This document shows, piece by piece, positions 1-11,631 of a stretch of DNA of 64,000 nt; position 1 is the first letter of the stretch, and each line of letters opens with the position of its first letter. The DNA is from Pampus argenteus (taxonomy: Eukaryota; Chordata; Actinopteri; Scombriformes; Stromateidae). The notes beneath the pieces were generated by a model. It was not told the origin of the DNA. It did not search any database and saw nothing but the letters and a program-made list of their open reading frames with translations. Location of the stretch: the NCBI GenBank assembly GCA_036937835.1, contig CM072863.1, forward strand, positions 22,163,501-22,227,500, in the 5' to 3' direction. The position numbers and the translations under genes were made by a program.

Positions 1-2270
1 AGACAGGATTTATTGTAGGACGCCATGGAACAAGTAATATAAGGAGAGTTTTAAACATACAGTCAATAGCAGCAAAAGATAGACAGCCTTCAATGCTTCT
101 CAGCTCAGACGCTGAGAAAGCATTTGATAGAATAGACTGGGAATTTCTTGAACATACACTATTAGAAATGGGCTTTGGGGAAAAATTCACCAGTTGGATT
201 AATTTGCTTTATAAAGATCCCAAATCAAAAGTTAGGATTAATGGTCATTGTTCTGATTTCTTCAGGGTGGAGAGGGGTGTGAGACAAGGAGACTCACTCT
301 CGCCGATCCTCTTTGCGATCAGTATTGAGCCTCTGGCAGAGGCTATTCGCCAAAATGAAGAAATTCAAGGGCTAACAGATGAGGAAGGGTCGGTTCATAA
401 AATAGCGCTTTTTGCAGATGACATTTTGGTTATGTTAAAACATCCACTTAACTCCATTCCAGCACTCATGCATTGTCTTGGTGAATACGGGGAAATCTCA
501 GGTTACAAAGTTAATCAAGATAAATCAGAGGCAATGATGATCTCAGGAAATTGGCCAGTGCAACTAAATAAAGATGTCTCTTTTCGTTGGTCCAAGCAAG
601 GATTTCGATACTTGGGAATTGTCATCACACCCCACCCCACGCAACTATTCAAAGCCAATTATGATAAACTAATAACACAAATAAGAGGTGACATGGCACG
701 TTTGGAGATCCTTCCTCTCTCTCTATTTGGTAGAATTGAGACAACAAAAATGAATATACTTCCGAGACTTCTGTTTTTATTTCAAGCTTTACCAGTAAAA
801 GTTCCAGTTTCTATATTCAAGACATTAAATAAATGTATCTCTAAATTCATTTGGCAGAACAAAAGACCCAGAATAAGACTAAAAATCTTGACCTTGGCAA
901 AAGATAAGGGAGGTTTGGGCTTGCCCGACTTAAAAAACTATTATTGGGCTGCTCAGGTGGCTACAATAGTATCTTGGATTGCAAAAGATGAGGAAACAGA
1001 ATGGGTCAGGATAGAGTAGAGTACAACAAAGGGGATCAAGTTAACGGTACTACCCTTTATTAGTATTAAATCTGTCAACAGACTTAAGATTGGGAATGAA
1101 TGGATCAAACACACTCTGAAAGTGTGGGCTACAGTTAAAAAATGGTTAGGGGGCTCAAAATCAATCTCAAGAGCTATGCCGATCTCAGGCAACCCAGAGT
1201 TCCCCCCCTCAATGTGGGATGGTGGGTTCCGAGCATGGGCCGATAGGGGACTTACCATAATAAATCAACTATTTGATGGAACAATAATTAAATCATTTAG
1301 GCAACTTCAGGAACAATTCGGACTTACATCAAATGACCTATATAGATACTTCCAAATACGACACTACCTCACAAGCCACAGAGAAAGAGAGATAGTTAGT
1401 AGACCACCAAATACAATTGAAGAATATTTTATTTCTATAATAGAGAAGGGTACCCCAAATAAAAAGCATGTATCTCAGATATACAAACGTCTCTCAACTG
1501 ATACCTCACAAAACACACTGAATATTAAAGAGAAATGGGAATTGGAACTAAATATTATAATTGAAGATAACGTGTGGGAAGAACTATGTGTGGACAGTCA
1601 CAAAGGATTAAATAGTCAATTATGGAGAGAGTTTAATTGGAAATTAAGAATGAGATATTTTTATACCCCTTTGAACATTTCCTTGTTTGTCAAGACACCC
1701 CTGATTGAAATGTGTTGGAGGAATTGTGGGGGAAGTGGAGATTACACACATATCTTTTGGGACTGTCCAATAATTCAGGTGTTCTGGAAAAATGTCAAAG
1801 CAGAACTGGAAAAAATTGTCAAAGTAAATGTTTCTCTGGACCCAGTGGTGTACTTGTTGGGAGCTGTAACAAAGGATACATATAACACAAAACAGAGATA
1901 TATACTGCAGGTTTTGTTACTCATTGCTAAGAAAATGGTTACTGTGAATTGGAAGGACACTAAATCACCAACAATAGCACAGTGGAAGCAGAGACTGAAA
2001 CAGGTGAAGACTATGGAACAGATGACCGCAAAGCTACAAATGAGAATGGAGACTTTTGATCAAAGATGGGGAGATGTTGTGTCATATTTGGATACTGATT
2101 GAAATGGGTTGGGGTAAAAGAAGAGGAATTGTCTGATAGTGGATCTTGCTGTCTGTATTGATATTGGCCTGATGTGTTCTTTTTGATTGTATGTGTGTCG
2201 GGGGACATGTTCTGTTATGTGTGAAAAAGTAAAAATAAAAAGTTCAAAAAAATAAAGAGGAAAAAAACTG
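1..2270 (+). mobile_element. L1/Tx1-type LINE, 3' part
   Basis: This is a non-LTR retrotransposon whose 5' part lies outside the window. It holds the reverse-transcriptase region and the whole C-terminal part of ORF2, followed by a short 3' UTR and an A-rich tail (about 2225-2270, runs such as aaaaataaaaag). The A-rich tail and the L1/Tx1-like protein motifs support an L1-group LINE. A target-site duplication cannot be tested because the 5' end is missing. The tail is followed by apparently unrelated sequence that leads to a candidate small gene. Confidence 0.85.
3..2102 (+). pseudogene. LINE ORF2 fragment (reverse transcriptase to C terminus), one stop codon
   Basis: The frame is open from position 3 to a TAG at 1017-1019 and continues in the same frame, without another stop, to 2100-2102. 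The first part carries RT motifs: a GFIVGRHG-type start, DAEKAFDRIDW, the RQGDSLSPILF block and the catalytic FADD (about 411-425). The second part is the L1/Tx1 C-terminal region, with a Cys/His-like segment (MCWRNCGGSGDYTHIFWDCP, around 1710-1770). The endonuclease domain is outside the window. One nonsense codon in about 700 means the copy is quite young but cannot make full ORF2 protein. The stop could also be an assembly error; I see no frameshift. Confidence 0.85.
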
Positions 2271-2515
2271 CAGGCTACAAAACTTTAACAAAATGCGCTC
2301 CAAAGAGGCTGAAAAAACACTGCTTGATGCACTATGGATCAAAACGCTAGACTAAGAATTAACATAAAATCACTCATTCAGGTAAAAAGAATGAGTCATT
2401 GTGGTTTTGCAGTGTGGATTTGTCTTTCCTGTGGTTTGTCAAACATCGGTGTTCTCTATCTCGTCAAGTGACACTACATTTCATAGTTGGCTGCTGAAGA
2501 GGAACTGCCCAGAAA

Positions 2516-3110
2516 ATGTCACGGACTCAAAGAAAACGCAAGGTAAGGAAATATATTCCTGCGCACCTTTTCGATCCAGCCTCCACACTTAGTTTTTCCC
2601 AGAGCTCCTTGACTGAAAGTTATTAGTCCAATGTCGTTTTTTTAGTCAGCTGGGAAAAACACATGTTATATTTGAACCGTTGTGATCAGGAATACAAGTA
2701 AAGTCAAGACATGTTCAGTGTTTTTATTGTCTTGAAGCTTTATATTTAGTATTTGTGGTCCTTGTTTAAGGTTTAAATGATATTCCTAACCTGTAGGCCT
2801 ATTCTGTCTTACAGTATTTCAAAATCGGAGAGATGGATGAAGGTGTGGAAAAGATAACAGCTCTCATGTCAGGTCTGTGCCTCAGTGACACTCCATCCTC
2901 TCTGACAGAGGACAACTTGTTTCTCTGCGAACGCACCCAAAGGGAGTTATCAGTTGCCTCTGCTCCAGTGAACGACAACGGGTACGTGTGGCAGCACTTA
3001 AAGAAAAAGATGATTCATTCAAGATTTCAGAGAGTTCAACACATTTGTTTCTTCTGCACAGAAGTCCAGAAAGGAAGAGACGAAAACTGGACCTGCAGGC
3101 AAACAACTGA
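2516..3110 (+). CDS. candidate small nuclear protein, three exons, unrecognised family
   Basis: This is an inferred spliced gene. Exon 1 (2516-2542) starts at ATG and codes MSRTQRKRK, ending at a GTAAGG donor. Exon 2 (2815-2981) follows a TTACAG acceptor in the same frame and ends at a GTACGT donor. Exon 3 (3062-3110) follows a pyrimidine-rich CTGCACAG acceptor and ends in TGA. All phases agree and the product is 80 residues. It has a basic N terminus and a C-terminal SPERKRRKLD stretch that looks like a nuclear localisation signal. Unspliced reading of exon 2 into the intron gives 105 aa without that signal. A polyadenylation signal lies 36 bases after the stop. I do not recognise the family and give no function. 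RNA evidence would be needed to confirm it. Confidence 0.5.
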
Positions 3111-3145
3111 GAGGAAGGACAAGAAAGAATGTTTTAACATTTTAC

Positions 3146-3151
3146 AATAAA
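3146..3151 (+). promoter_or_regulatory. polyadenylation signal AATAAA
   Basis: A canonical AATAAA stands 36 bases downstream of the stop codon of the candidate three-exon gene, with T/G-containing sequence following. It supports that gene model but is weak evidence on its own in AT-rich DNA. Confidence 0.4.
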
Positions 3152-3469
3152 ACGTTAAAACATCTATATATTATCTGTGGAGTTTCTTTTCGGGTTTAAG
3201 ATTTAAAGATTTAAAACAAAAGTCAAACATAGTTGGAGGAGCATAAAGAGTTCATAATGTATTTGATTAGTTTTGTATCAATGTAGTTTTAAATAGTTAC
3301 ACAATTTCTCGGTATTACATGATAAATGTAATATACCGTGCTGCACTACAATGTAATGGAATGTACTACTACTATCTACTACTAGCAGATACACATTGTT
3401 GTGAACGACAGTTGTGAAAAATGTCTTCTACAGCGGTACAAGTATTTTAGTAGCACTTACCTTTAGCCC
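3152..3469. other. AT-rich spacer, nothing recognised
   Basis: Short AT-rich stretch between the candidate small gene and the hAT-like element. I see no coding signal or repeat structure in it. Confidence 0.5.
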
Positions 3470-4167
3470 AGGGGTCTCAAACTCAATTGACCTGGGGGCC
3501 GCTGGAGGCAGAGTCTGGGTAAGGCTGGGCCGCATGAGGATTTCCACAAGAAAAGCGCTGATAAAACATTCCAATGTTCTCAAATGCCTTTATTGTTAAC
3601 ACAAAATAATGAATTAAATAAACAAATAAAATTAAAAAATGATCATACAGCAGATACAGACGACTGAAGAAACCACATATTAACTGACTGACTGGCTGAT
3701 TAGAGAAATTAATTATATTTTTATTCAGTTTCAAATGTCTGTATTAATAGTTATTTAACCTTAAACTTTCTGAACATGAATATAACATTAAACCTGAACT
3801 GTTCTCAACAAGGCTTCTCCTGCCTACTTCTTGCTGCTAGAGACCTGCAGCGCTTCTTCTCACATAGGCGAGCCACATTTGGCTTGAGGGAAGAAGCAGT
3901 GGAGACCCTCAGTAGGGTTGAAGGTGCTCAGCAGTAAGTCTGGACCTGTACTTGGACTTGTTTGTTGCCATGGAAACATCAAACCAATATGGACGCTGTG
4001 GATTTTTCATCCTGCGCTTTGCACAGGCTGTGTGTGTGGCCCCTGCGACTCACACACACGCGGAGAGAGAGACTACACTCTTCTTCGTGTCCTCCGGGGC
4101 AGACTTGTAGGGAGGTGGAGCTTTACAGAGCTGGAGTAACTTCTATGCTGCAATCCTCCGATGCGGA

Positions 4168-4430
4168 CCGGGCGTAATACGGCGATTGCACAGAAGCATA
4201 CTTGGGCCTTGAGAGGGGCTTCACGGCTTCTCCTGCGCGCAGCTGAGCCACCGGATAGCCTTGCCGATGTCTGGGCGGGACATCGGCACGGCTAGGTATA
4301 TGGCTCTCAGAGCCCCTCTGACCGGGGCCTTGAGAAGCCCCTCTCAAGGCCCCGGTATGCTTCTGTGCAATCGCCGTATTACGCCCGGCTCCGGCCCGGC
4401 ATGGCTCTGAGAGCCATATACCTAACCGTG
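4168..4430. repeat. cluster of nested inverted repeats (multi-hairpin)
   Basis: Four inverted repeats are packed into 263 bp. The outer arms 4168-4222 and 4334-4388 pair over 55 bp; 33 bp of this is perfect (4168-4200 with 4356-4388) and the rest has 2 mismatches. A second pair, 4287-4314 with 4403-4430, matches 27 of 28. A perfect 14-bp stem with a 6-base loop lies at 4322-4335/4342-4355. A perfect 10-bp stem with a 7-base loop lies at 4262-4271/4279-4288. Some pairings exclude each other, so alternative folds are possible. I do not recognise the family. Confidence 0.85.
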
Positions 4431-4788
4431 ATTGGTTCATTCAGCTCCGCACACAACAATGATGACTAAATCGATTAATCCACTAATTGTGGCAGCTCTA
4501 ACAGAGTCAAACAAATAATACGTTTAATAACCAAAGCTAATGTAAGCATTAAGACGTCATTAAGATGTATAAAATGAACATTATTGTAGTAAAACGTCCT
4601 GTATGGAGAAGATATTTATCCATAATAACATAATAAGGCTTTATTAGTTACTAATTGGGGATTCATGTTTTCAGTATGACATGTGTGCTCTATTTGTATT
4701 TATAACTTTGGATGACATGTGCATTAGAGTGCTGATTCAGACTCTGTGTTATGGGCGCATTGCAGCTCTGCAGACGGATCTGAACCTG

Positions 4789-4990
4789 ACATCTAGTGAG
4801 GAGGATTGGATGGAACTTGTAAAAAAAAAAAGAGAGTTTCAAGGGACGCAAGAGTACGCCTTATTTCAATTTACAATTATGCATCGTTTTTATTGGACTC
4901 CCTCCAGAATATTTAGATTAGGTTTATTATCCTCATCAGACTGTTGGCGATGCAAGTCTGAGGAAGGCACTTTAATTCATGTGTTATTGA
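4789..4990 (+). pseudogene. LINE ORF2 C-terminal scrap
   Basis: A short coding remnant with the motifs MHRFYWTPSRIF, GLLSSSDCWRC and GTLIHVL, which are typical of the Cys-rich C-terminal end of L1/Tx1-type fish LINEs. It sits in an open frame of 114 codons that begins and ends in unrelated sequence. It is a fragment with no RT domain, and no gene function is likely. Confidence 0.6.
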
Positions 4991-5252
4991 ATGTTGTTTT
5001 AATGTTTAGTTGTTCATATTTGTGACTTTTATAATTTAAGATATATATTTTTATTTAAGTTATTTAAGGTTTAAGTTTATTCCAGAATAATATTCCTGTC
5101 TGTTTTTATTCATATTTATGTTCCAAAAACATTTAGTTACAGTGTTTAATAAATGTTGATCCTGTTCGGCCCGCGACCTAAAGTGTGTTTTGAATTTTTG
5201 GCCTCCTCCTCCTCATTTTATTTTAGATTTTATTTAGATTTTTTTTTTATCA

Positions 5253-5460
5253 TTTTGACTGACTTCTTTTTTTTATTCTTTTGACTGACTTCTTTTTTTT
5301 TTATTCTTTTGACTGACTTCTTTTTTTTTTATTCTTTTGACTGACTTCTTTTTTTTTTATTCTTTTGACTGACTTCTTTTTTTATTTTATTTTTTTGCCT
5401 GACTTCTTTTTTATTTTATTTTTTGACTGACTTCTTTTTCTTTTTATTCTTTTGACTGAC
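5253..5460. repeat. T-rich minisatellite, about 27-bp unit
   Basis: About eight tandem copies of a unit built from ttttgactgacttc followed by a T-run and att. Variation is mainly in T-run length, plus one unit reading gcctgacttc. It abuts the right end of the hAT-like remnant. Confidence 0.9.
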
Positions 5461-8400
5461 AATATTTCCTCGTCGGCACCGTTGTGCGCCTGAATAAAAT
5501 GCTTTCAAACTAATCACTGTAATGGTGTTTATGTAAAAATCAAGGTTTTGTGTTCTATGTGTTCTATTTTATTCTCATTATGACTAGGCGTTATTTTCAG
5601 ACACATCAACAACAGAGCAGCCTCACAGCAGAACATTTAAACAAGCGAAGATGTGTCACCAGTTAGTAGTACATTATATAGACCCGAAGAAGTCGGGATA
5701 CGGCCGCATTAAACAGTAACGGTGATATGTTTTTAACATAAACAGGTTCATACCAACCATAAAACCTCCGAGGTGTATGTTAGAGGATATAGATATAAAT
5801 AGAACTGCTAAACACGGTTTCTCCCATGATTCACTGCGGGCACACTATACTTCAGACCGTTCCCGTCCCGTTTGGGGAGGAAACAAACCCAAAAGAGCAA
5901 TATTTATGATAATCTATGTGAGATTACAGAGATGCAAATTCCATTCAGTTCTAGATTATTTGTTTTGAGTGATGATTCGGTTCTGACAGGACAGGATAAA
6001 CATATTAAAAGCTTTGTCCAAACTACACCGAAAAAAATAGAGGTAATCGATAACAACTAATATTGTGCCGTTATACAACAGAAATATTTCATTTGATTTG
6101 ACCTAAAATATTTAACTTCATGTAAACTAATTTCTGAAGGTTGAACCAAAGCAATTATTTCAGATTCTTCTATATTAAAATAAATACATTGGATTTATTA
6201 CTTAATGTAAAAAAAATCTATTTTGTCAAACCTGAATATTTTAAATTCATTTAAACAACATTTGCATATGGGAGCAAACTATTTTTTTTTTAAAGTTGTT
6301 TCAAATAAAAATTCAAAGTCAAGCCATTCCTTTTCAACATATTTATTGTCGAACATTGCTTCTGAATAATAACAATTTCCCCTGAAATACATCAGCAACC
6401 AGTAAAAGTCTGCATCTTTAGGTAAAATGAAACATGTTTTCTCCATATTGTAGTAACATAGAACAGTGCTTCTCAACCATGTTATGACAAAGTTATCCCA
6501 AAGAACAGAGCAACAGCCGTTGGTATTGAGGGCACCTTACTGAGGACCTCTGTTCCGTCAATGACGATTTTAATGTCCTCGTTTCCACTGACGATTGCCA
6601 TGGCTGCTTCGTTTTCTGCATATCCTGCACACACAAAAAACAACAAATGAGAACAATTAGAAAGAGCAATGCATGTCAATGCTGAAAACCATTGTTGAAG
6701 CAATGCTGTATCTACTGAAGAAACTGCTGAAGCAATGCAACAGCTGAAAGGTATAACTTAAGCTAAGAGATGCATGGTGATGAATTTAAGTACTCAAGTC
6801 AGTTGAAATATTAAAAATGCATGTTTAAGTGTAATAGTTGAGTAGTTTGAATTATTGTTTCCATTGTATAACAGTGGATGTAGATTCTTCAATTAAATTT
6901 GCTGGAACTGTCACTATATTTTGATTAATTAAATGGGTAATTTAGAACAAAATCCAACTCCTCTGGCTCCACTTATATCCAATCACAGTTCTCCACCTAC
7001 ACCGCCTTCCTTCAATAGCACAGTAAGCACCACAGTACCAGTAATATTTATTCCACTATCCATAAGAACATTTGCTCAAACATAAAATAGCTTATCTGCC
7101 TTTCTAAATCGCCATCCTCTCTCCCCTTACCCCACTTCACCTGTCTGCTCCCATCTCACCTTCTCCCTCCATAACTTCAGTAAATACACGCTTTGCATCT
7201 GACGTCACACAATACAACAACAATACTTAAAATATGAACGAGGTCATATTTTAATTATCATTAAGGTATACACATTCAACAACATTTCATTTTAGTTCCT
7301 GTTTAATAAATATTCACCGCAGTTCTGCTGAGCTCATGAGACCGAGCTCCAGCTTCGCTGCTCCCACACACACGCACGCCCCATGCGGCCAGCTTCCTCA
7401 CCGGTGCTCCGGTGACCCGGTGATCCGCTAGGCCTCGACAATTGCGACGGTTGTCAAGGCCCCGAACAGAAGAATTAATTGCCCACAAAAGCACAAACTT
7501 AAGACGGACTCTTTGTCTGGGGGCTAACATTTAGGTCCAGTTATCTTTAAGAATCGGAATGACTTACTTAATGTTGCCTCGCTGCAGTAGGGCCTGATAT
7601 TCCTGATATTTTTCTCCACGTCTGCAATGGCGGTGGGATTAAGGCAGAGGGGCTGCCGCCAGAAATGTTAAAAGTACGCATGCGCGAATCACTCAATCTA
7701 ATAAAAATGCTTTGATTAAAATTTTAAAAAATCAGTTTGGTGCCTCGCTGTCAGTTTACATTATAGTAAAGTAAAAAAAAAAATCGATTAAACCATGAAT
7801 ATAAATGAAAATGTTTAGTTTAATTGAGAAAAGTATATTTTTTATTCAGTGGAATGAGAAAAAAACACATTAAAACAACAACACCTTTGTTTCACTTTTT
7901 TCAGTGTGGTATTACAATTGGCAGGCAAATACTTGTCAGGGGATGGAGGGCGGAGGGGGTACAGCAAGAGTGGGCTGTGGAGATGCCACGTCACATAAAC
8001 AACTGGGCAGACTGGATTTATATGAAGGACAGTGGAGCAAATACTTGGTTTCTTTAAGAAGCCCCTGAAGCCACTGATAATGAACTGTGACTGTGTGAAA
8101 CTAAAATCCTGTGACATGAGCGCCATCTGCTGGTCATACTCTGTAGTTCAATATTTCAATGAATGTGGAGGTGGACTTACAGTAAAAAAGAAAAAAGGGC
8201 TGAATCAAGATATTCAAGGAATTAGTAAAGTAATATGTGACGAGCATCTGTGCAAAGTAGAAGTAGTATTAGCGGAGTCTCTGCTTTCACATGACGTGTG
8301 TGGTTTGGTTGAAGTGGTGAAATTAACAGACGCACTAAAGTGGACATGCACTGTTTTCATGTTTTTGTTACATGCCCATATAATTCCTTGGGGATTGAAG

Positions 8401-8635
8401 TGTGTTTCGTTTTGGGTGACAGTGCGTGGGAGTGTCATTTTGGTATGCTACATGTTAGGACTGGTGCTTCCTAGCAGATGCTGATCATCTGTATAGTTCA
8501 TGCATCTCACGCTGCGCCCTGTGTGTGGACTTCCGGGTTGGAGAGGAGTCCACTAAATCACATAAAGAAAAAGAGTTTCTGCTGCACTGCTTTCTTACTC
8601 CACAGAGCTTTGACGTCTGTCTCTGGCTCTCCATC
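5461..8635. other. about 3.2 kb without a recognised gene
   Basis: The stretch is largely AT-rich. It holds short open frames with no recognisable motif, an exon-like segment at 6541-6625 (listed separately) and a locally GC-rich patch at about 7310-7460. That patch could be a decayed first exon, but nothing supports this directly. No tRNA, rRNA or clear transposon end was seen. Confidence 0.5.
6541..6625 (-). other. exon-like segment, unrecognised
   Basis: On the minus strand a pyrimidine-rich stretch ending in gtgtgtgcag (acceptor) is followed by 85 open nucleotides and then a GTAAGG donor. The encoded piece reads GYAENEAAMAIVSGN and then DIKIVIDGTEVLS. The splice signals are good and the peptide is not low-complexity, but no partner exon was found nearby and the protein is not recognised. 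It could be an isolated exon of a decayed gene or transposon. Confidence 0.22.
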
Positions 8636-8745
8636 ACTGTCTGTCTGTCTCTGTAGGTCTGTCCCTCTGTCTCTCTCTCTCTCTGTCAGTCTCTCTATCT
8701 GTCTCTCCCTCTGTCTCTCTCTTTCTCTCTCCCTCTCTCTTTAGT
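8636..8745. repeat. CT/CTGT microsatellite
   Basis: Impure run of ctgt, ct and ctctgt units on the plus strand, about 110 bp long. Confidence 0.85.
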
Positions 8746-8855
8746 GTATAAACACATACAACTAATGAGATTTACCTTAAAATTGCAGAAAAAAAAACTT
8801 AAGTTAATATGGAGATAAACCTTTATATAATGAGCAAAACATAACAGGACAGGAA

Positions 8856-11059
8856 ATTATTCAAGGATTCAAGGATTCAAGGATTTTTATTGTCATTACA
8901 ACACATGTAAACATGGGATGTAACGAAATTGGTTTCCCCTGGTCCTGGAGCAGCCCAATTATCCAAATATAAAATAAAAAAAAAATAAAATAAAAAAATA
9001 AAATAAGTAAAATAAAATATATATATACATATGTATATATAGAACATAAAATATAAAGATAAGGCACATTTACATTTAAGAAAAAGTATATACAATAAAT
9101 AGATAAACAACAACAGTAACAGTGTATGAGAGTCCAGGTTGTGCAAACAACTGCAATGTGCAAAGAAAAGTGATTACAGTGCAAGTGTTTTTGTGTTATT
9201 GTCTGTGCATCTGTGGTGGGGGGGTCCAGATGGGGGATGGGGGGCAGGGGTCCTCCAGAGTTCAACAGTCTCACAGCTTCTGGGAAGAAGCTGTTCCTCA
9301 GTCTGGTGGTCCTGCTCTTAATGCTCCGCAGCCTCCTGCCCGAGGGGAGAGGGGCAAACAGAGCATGTGCGGGGTGAGTGGGGTCCTTCATGATGCAGGA
9401 GGCCCTTTTCCTGCACCTGGAGGTGTAAGTGTCCGTGGTGGTGGGTAGGCTGCATCCCACAGTCCTCTGTGCAGCTTTGACCACCCTCTGCAGAGCCTTC
9501 TTCTCTGCTGCAGAGCAGCTGCCGTGCCACACAGTGATGCAGGTGCACATGACACTTTCCACCACACACCTGTAAAAGGAGGTCAGGACTGAGCTCCCCA
9601 GTCCAGCACGCCGCAGCTTCCTGAGGAAGTAGAGGCGCTGGTGTGCCTTCCTGACCAGATAGGAAGTGTTGGTGCTCCAGGTGAGGTCGTTTGCAATGTT
9701 CACGCCCAGGTACCTGAAGCTGGAGACCACTTCCACCGCTGTCCCTCCGATGTGCAGGGGAGGGGGGAGATGTCTGCCCCTTCTGAAGTCCACTATCATC
9801 TCCTTGGTCTTCTTCACGTTGATGCAGAGGTTGTTTTCTCTGCACCAACCCTCCAAGTGTTCCACCTCCTGCCTGTAGCCCGACTCATCGCTGTTAGCGA
9901 TTCGTCCAACCACAGCTGTGTCATCTGCGAACTTCACGATCAGACAGCTCGGATGTCTCGCTGAGCAGTCGTGTGTGAGCAGAGTGAACAGAAGGGGGCT
10001 CAGCACACAGCCCTGGGGGGAGCCTGTGCTGAGGGTGATGGTGGAGGAGGAGATGTCGTGGATCTTCACATACTGCGGTCTTTCCGAAAGGAAGTCCAGC
10101 ACCCAGTTGCAGAGTGTGGAGCTCAGCCCGAGTGTGGTCAGTTTTGAAACCAGGGTCTGCGGTCTGATGGTGTTGAACGCAGACGTGAAGTCCACAAAGA
10201 GCAGGCGAACATAAGAGTCCTTCTTCTCTAAGTGGGTGAGGGCTGTGTGGACCACAGAAGAAATGGCATCCTCTGTGGATCGATTTTTCCTATATGCGTA
10301 CTGGTGTGGGTCCACAGTGACGTCGATGCAGACTTTGATGTGGGCCATCACCAGTCTCTCAAAGCACTTCATGACTATCGGGGTGAGGGCAACCGGCCGA
10401 TAGTCATTTAGGCCTGTCACTGTGGAGGTTTTGGGGATGGGGATGATTGTAGCCGTCTTCAGGCAGGTAGGGACCGCTGCTTGTTGGAGGGAGGTGTTAA
10501 AGATGCCTGTCAGGACATCCGTCAGCTGGTGTGCACAGCTCCTCAGCAGCCTCCCAGAGATGTTATCAGGACCCGTAGCTTTGCGAGGGTTAATCCTCTG
10601 GAGGGTTCTCCTCACTTCTGCTGGGGTCACGCTGAGAGGCTCTTCACCTGGTGGTGGAGTGAGTCTGGTGCTGGGGGATGCGTTTGGGTCGTCAAAGCGG
10701 GCATAGAAGGTGTTGAGAGCGTCGGGCAGAGAGGGGTCCCCGGGGCACTGTGCATCTCTGGCGTTGTAGTCTGTGATGCACTTTATGCCCCTCCACATAC
10801 TCCGTGGATCGTTAGATGTAAAATGTCCCTCGATCCTCCGGGCATATGTGGCCTTGGCCCTCTTTACTCCTGCTATCAGCCTTCTCCTAGCCGCTCTGAG
10901 TGCCAGACTGTCACCTGACCTGAACGCAGCATCCCTGGCTTTCAGCAGAGACTTGACCTCCACATTCAGCCAGGGTTTCTGGTTTGGGTAGACTGTTATA
11001 GTCCTGGTGGTGGTGACATCCTCTGCACACTTGTTGATGTAGCAGAGGACAGCTGACGT
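8856..11059 (-). mobile_element. 5'-truncated LINE (L2/CR1-like group)
   Basis: On the minus strand the element runs from about 11059 down to 8856. It lacks the endonuclease region and begins in the linker before RT. The 3' end is a short tandem repeat of an 8-bp unit (on the minus strand, three copies of CCTTGAAT-type sequence after AATAAAAAT). This is typical of LINEs whose 3' tail is a microsatellite rather than poly(A). I place it in the L2/CR1 side of the LINEs from RT motifs and tail type; the exact family is uncertain. No clear target-site duplication was found. Confidence 0.8.
8861..11058 (-). CDS. LINE reverse transcriptase, long open frame
   Basis: An uninterrupted frame of at least 700 codons. 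It contains RT motifs in order: KATGPDNISGRLL, IIPIPK, NDYRPVALTPIVMKCFERLV, FVDFTSAFNTI, GSPQGCVLSPLLF, the catalytic FADDTAVVG and FRYLGV. A conserved C-terminal SGRRLRSIKSRTTRLRNSFF block follows. The frame is open upstream of the first Met (10963) to about 11058, so the start is an artefact of truncation. The last roughly 90 codons are hydrophobic and read through the AT-rich 3' UTR into the terminal repeat, so the natural stop has probably been lost. Without endonuclease it is unlikely to be autonomous. It belongs to the LINE and is not a host gene. Confidence 0.8.
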
Positions 11060-11381
11060 TATTTAAATTATCCTAATTTTACATACATTACATACAGGAA
11101 AAATACTGTATAATTATTATTATAGTAATTTTCCTGTAAAAAAAAAACCCAGGAAAAACATAAAATAACAAGACGACTGTTAATTTACAGATAATGTCTG
11201 TAATTTTACAGTTTTTTAAAATACTTTTTTTTAAATGTTAAAACTACTGTAAACATTTAGGGTAATTTACTTTAAAATTACGATTTTTCTGCTTTTTTTT
11301 TTTTAGATGTTCTAATGTTCAAAGAAAAACGATTCAATGAAATGTAAGACTTTTTAATACCTTCGAATGCATTTGTGGGAG
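11060..11381. other. AT-rich spacer with ACAGTAA-type short repeats
   Basis: AT-rich DNA with repeated ctgtaa/ttacag words (for example near 11190-11275). Similar words recur at 17740-18070, 38600-39060 and 50330-50550, so it probably contains pieces of an old dispersed repeat. No coding signal. Confidence 0.4.
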
Positions 11382-11631
11382 GAACTGATTTTTATTTCAT
11401 GAATTTTAGCAGATTTTTTAAGAATGCAGATACCAATCAAACAAAAACAAACAAACATTTTATATAAATATCTGCATGCACATTACATGTATGATCAATA
11501 GTGCATGTATAGGACATACAGTGACTGGAACAACATTTACTAAAACATCTAGTGAAAATACATAAAACATACCTGCTACAGCTATTGTCAAAATATACAT
11601 AATGAAGACACTAACAGTAGTCACGTTGCTG

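Larger units (their letters stand above)
3470..5212. mobile_element. hAT-like element remnant with later insertions
   Basis: The left edge reads caggggtctcaaactcaa followed by a gggggccgc segment. This is a common terminal-inverted-repeat start of fish hAT elements, and is close to the left end of the element at 12630. Near 5165 a ggcccgcgacctaaag segment resembles the inner right end of the same kind of element, but the matching right terminal repeat is missing where the minisatellite begins. The interior contains nested inverted repeats (4168-4430) and a LINE scrap (about 4789-4990). Treating all of this as one element is an inference; the left end is the firmer part. Confidence 0.4.

Noticed and set aside
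7303..7530. 75-codon minus-strand frame in a GC-rich patch
   Set aside because: No recognisable motif and no splice partner found; kept only as a note in the spacer entry.
8032..8484. 150-codon plus-strand frame
   Set aside because: No motif, composition like the surrounding spacer, and no gene structure around it.
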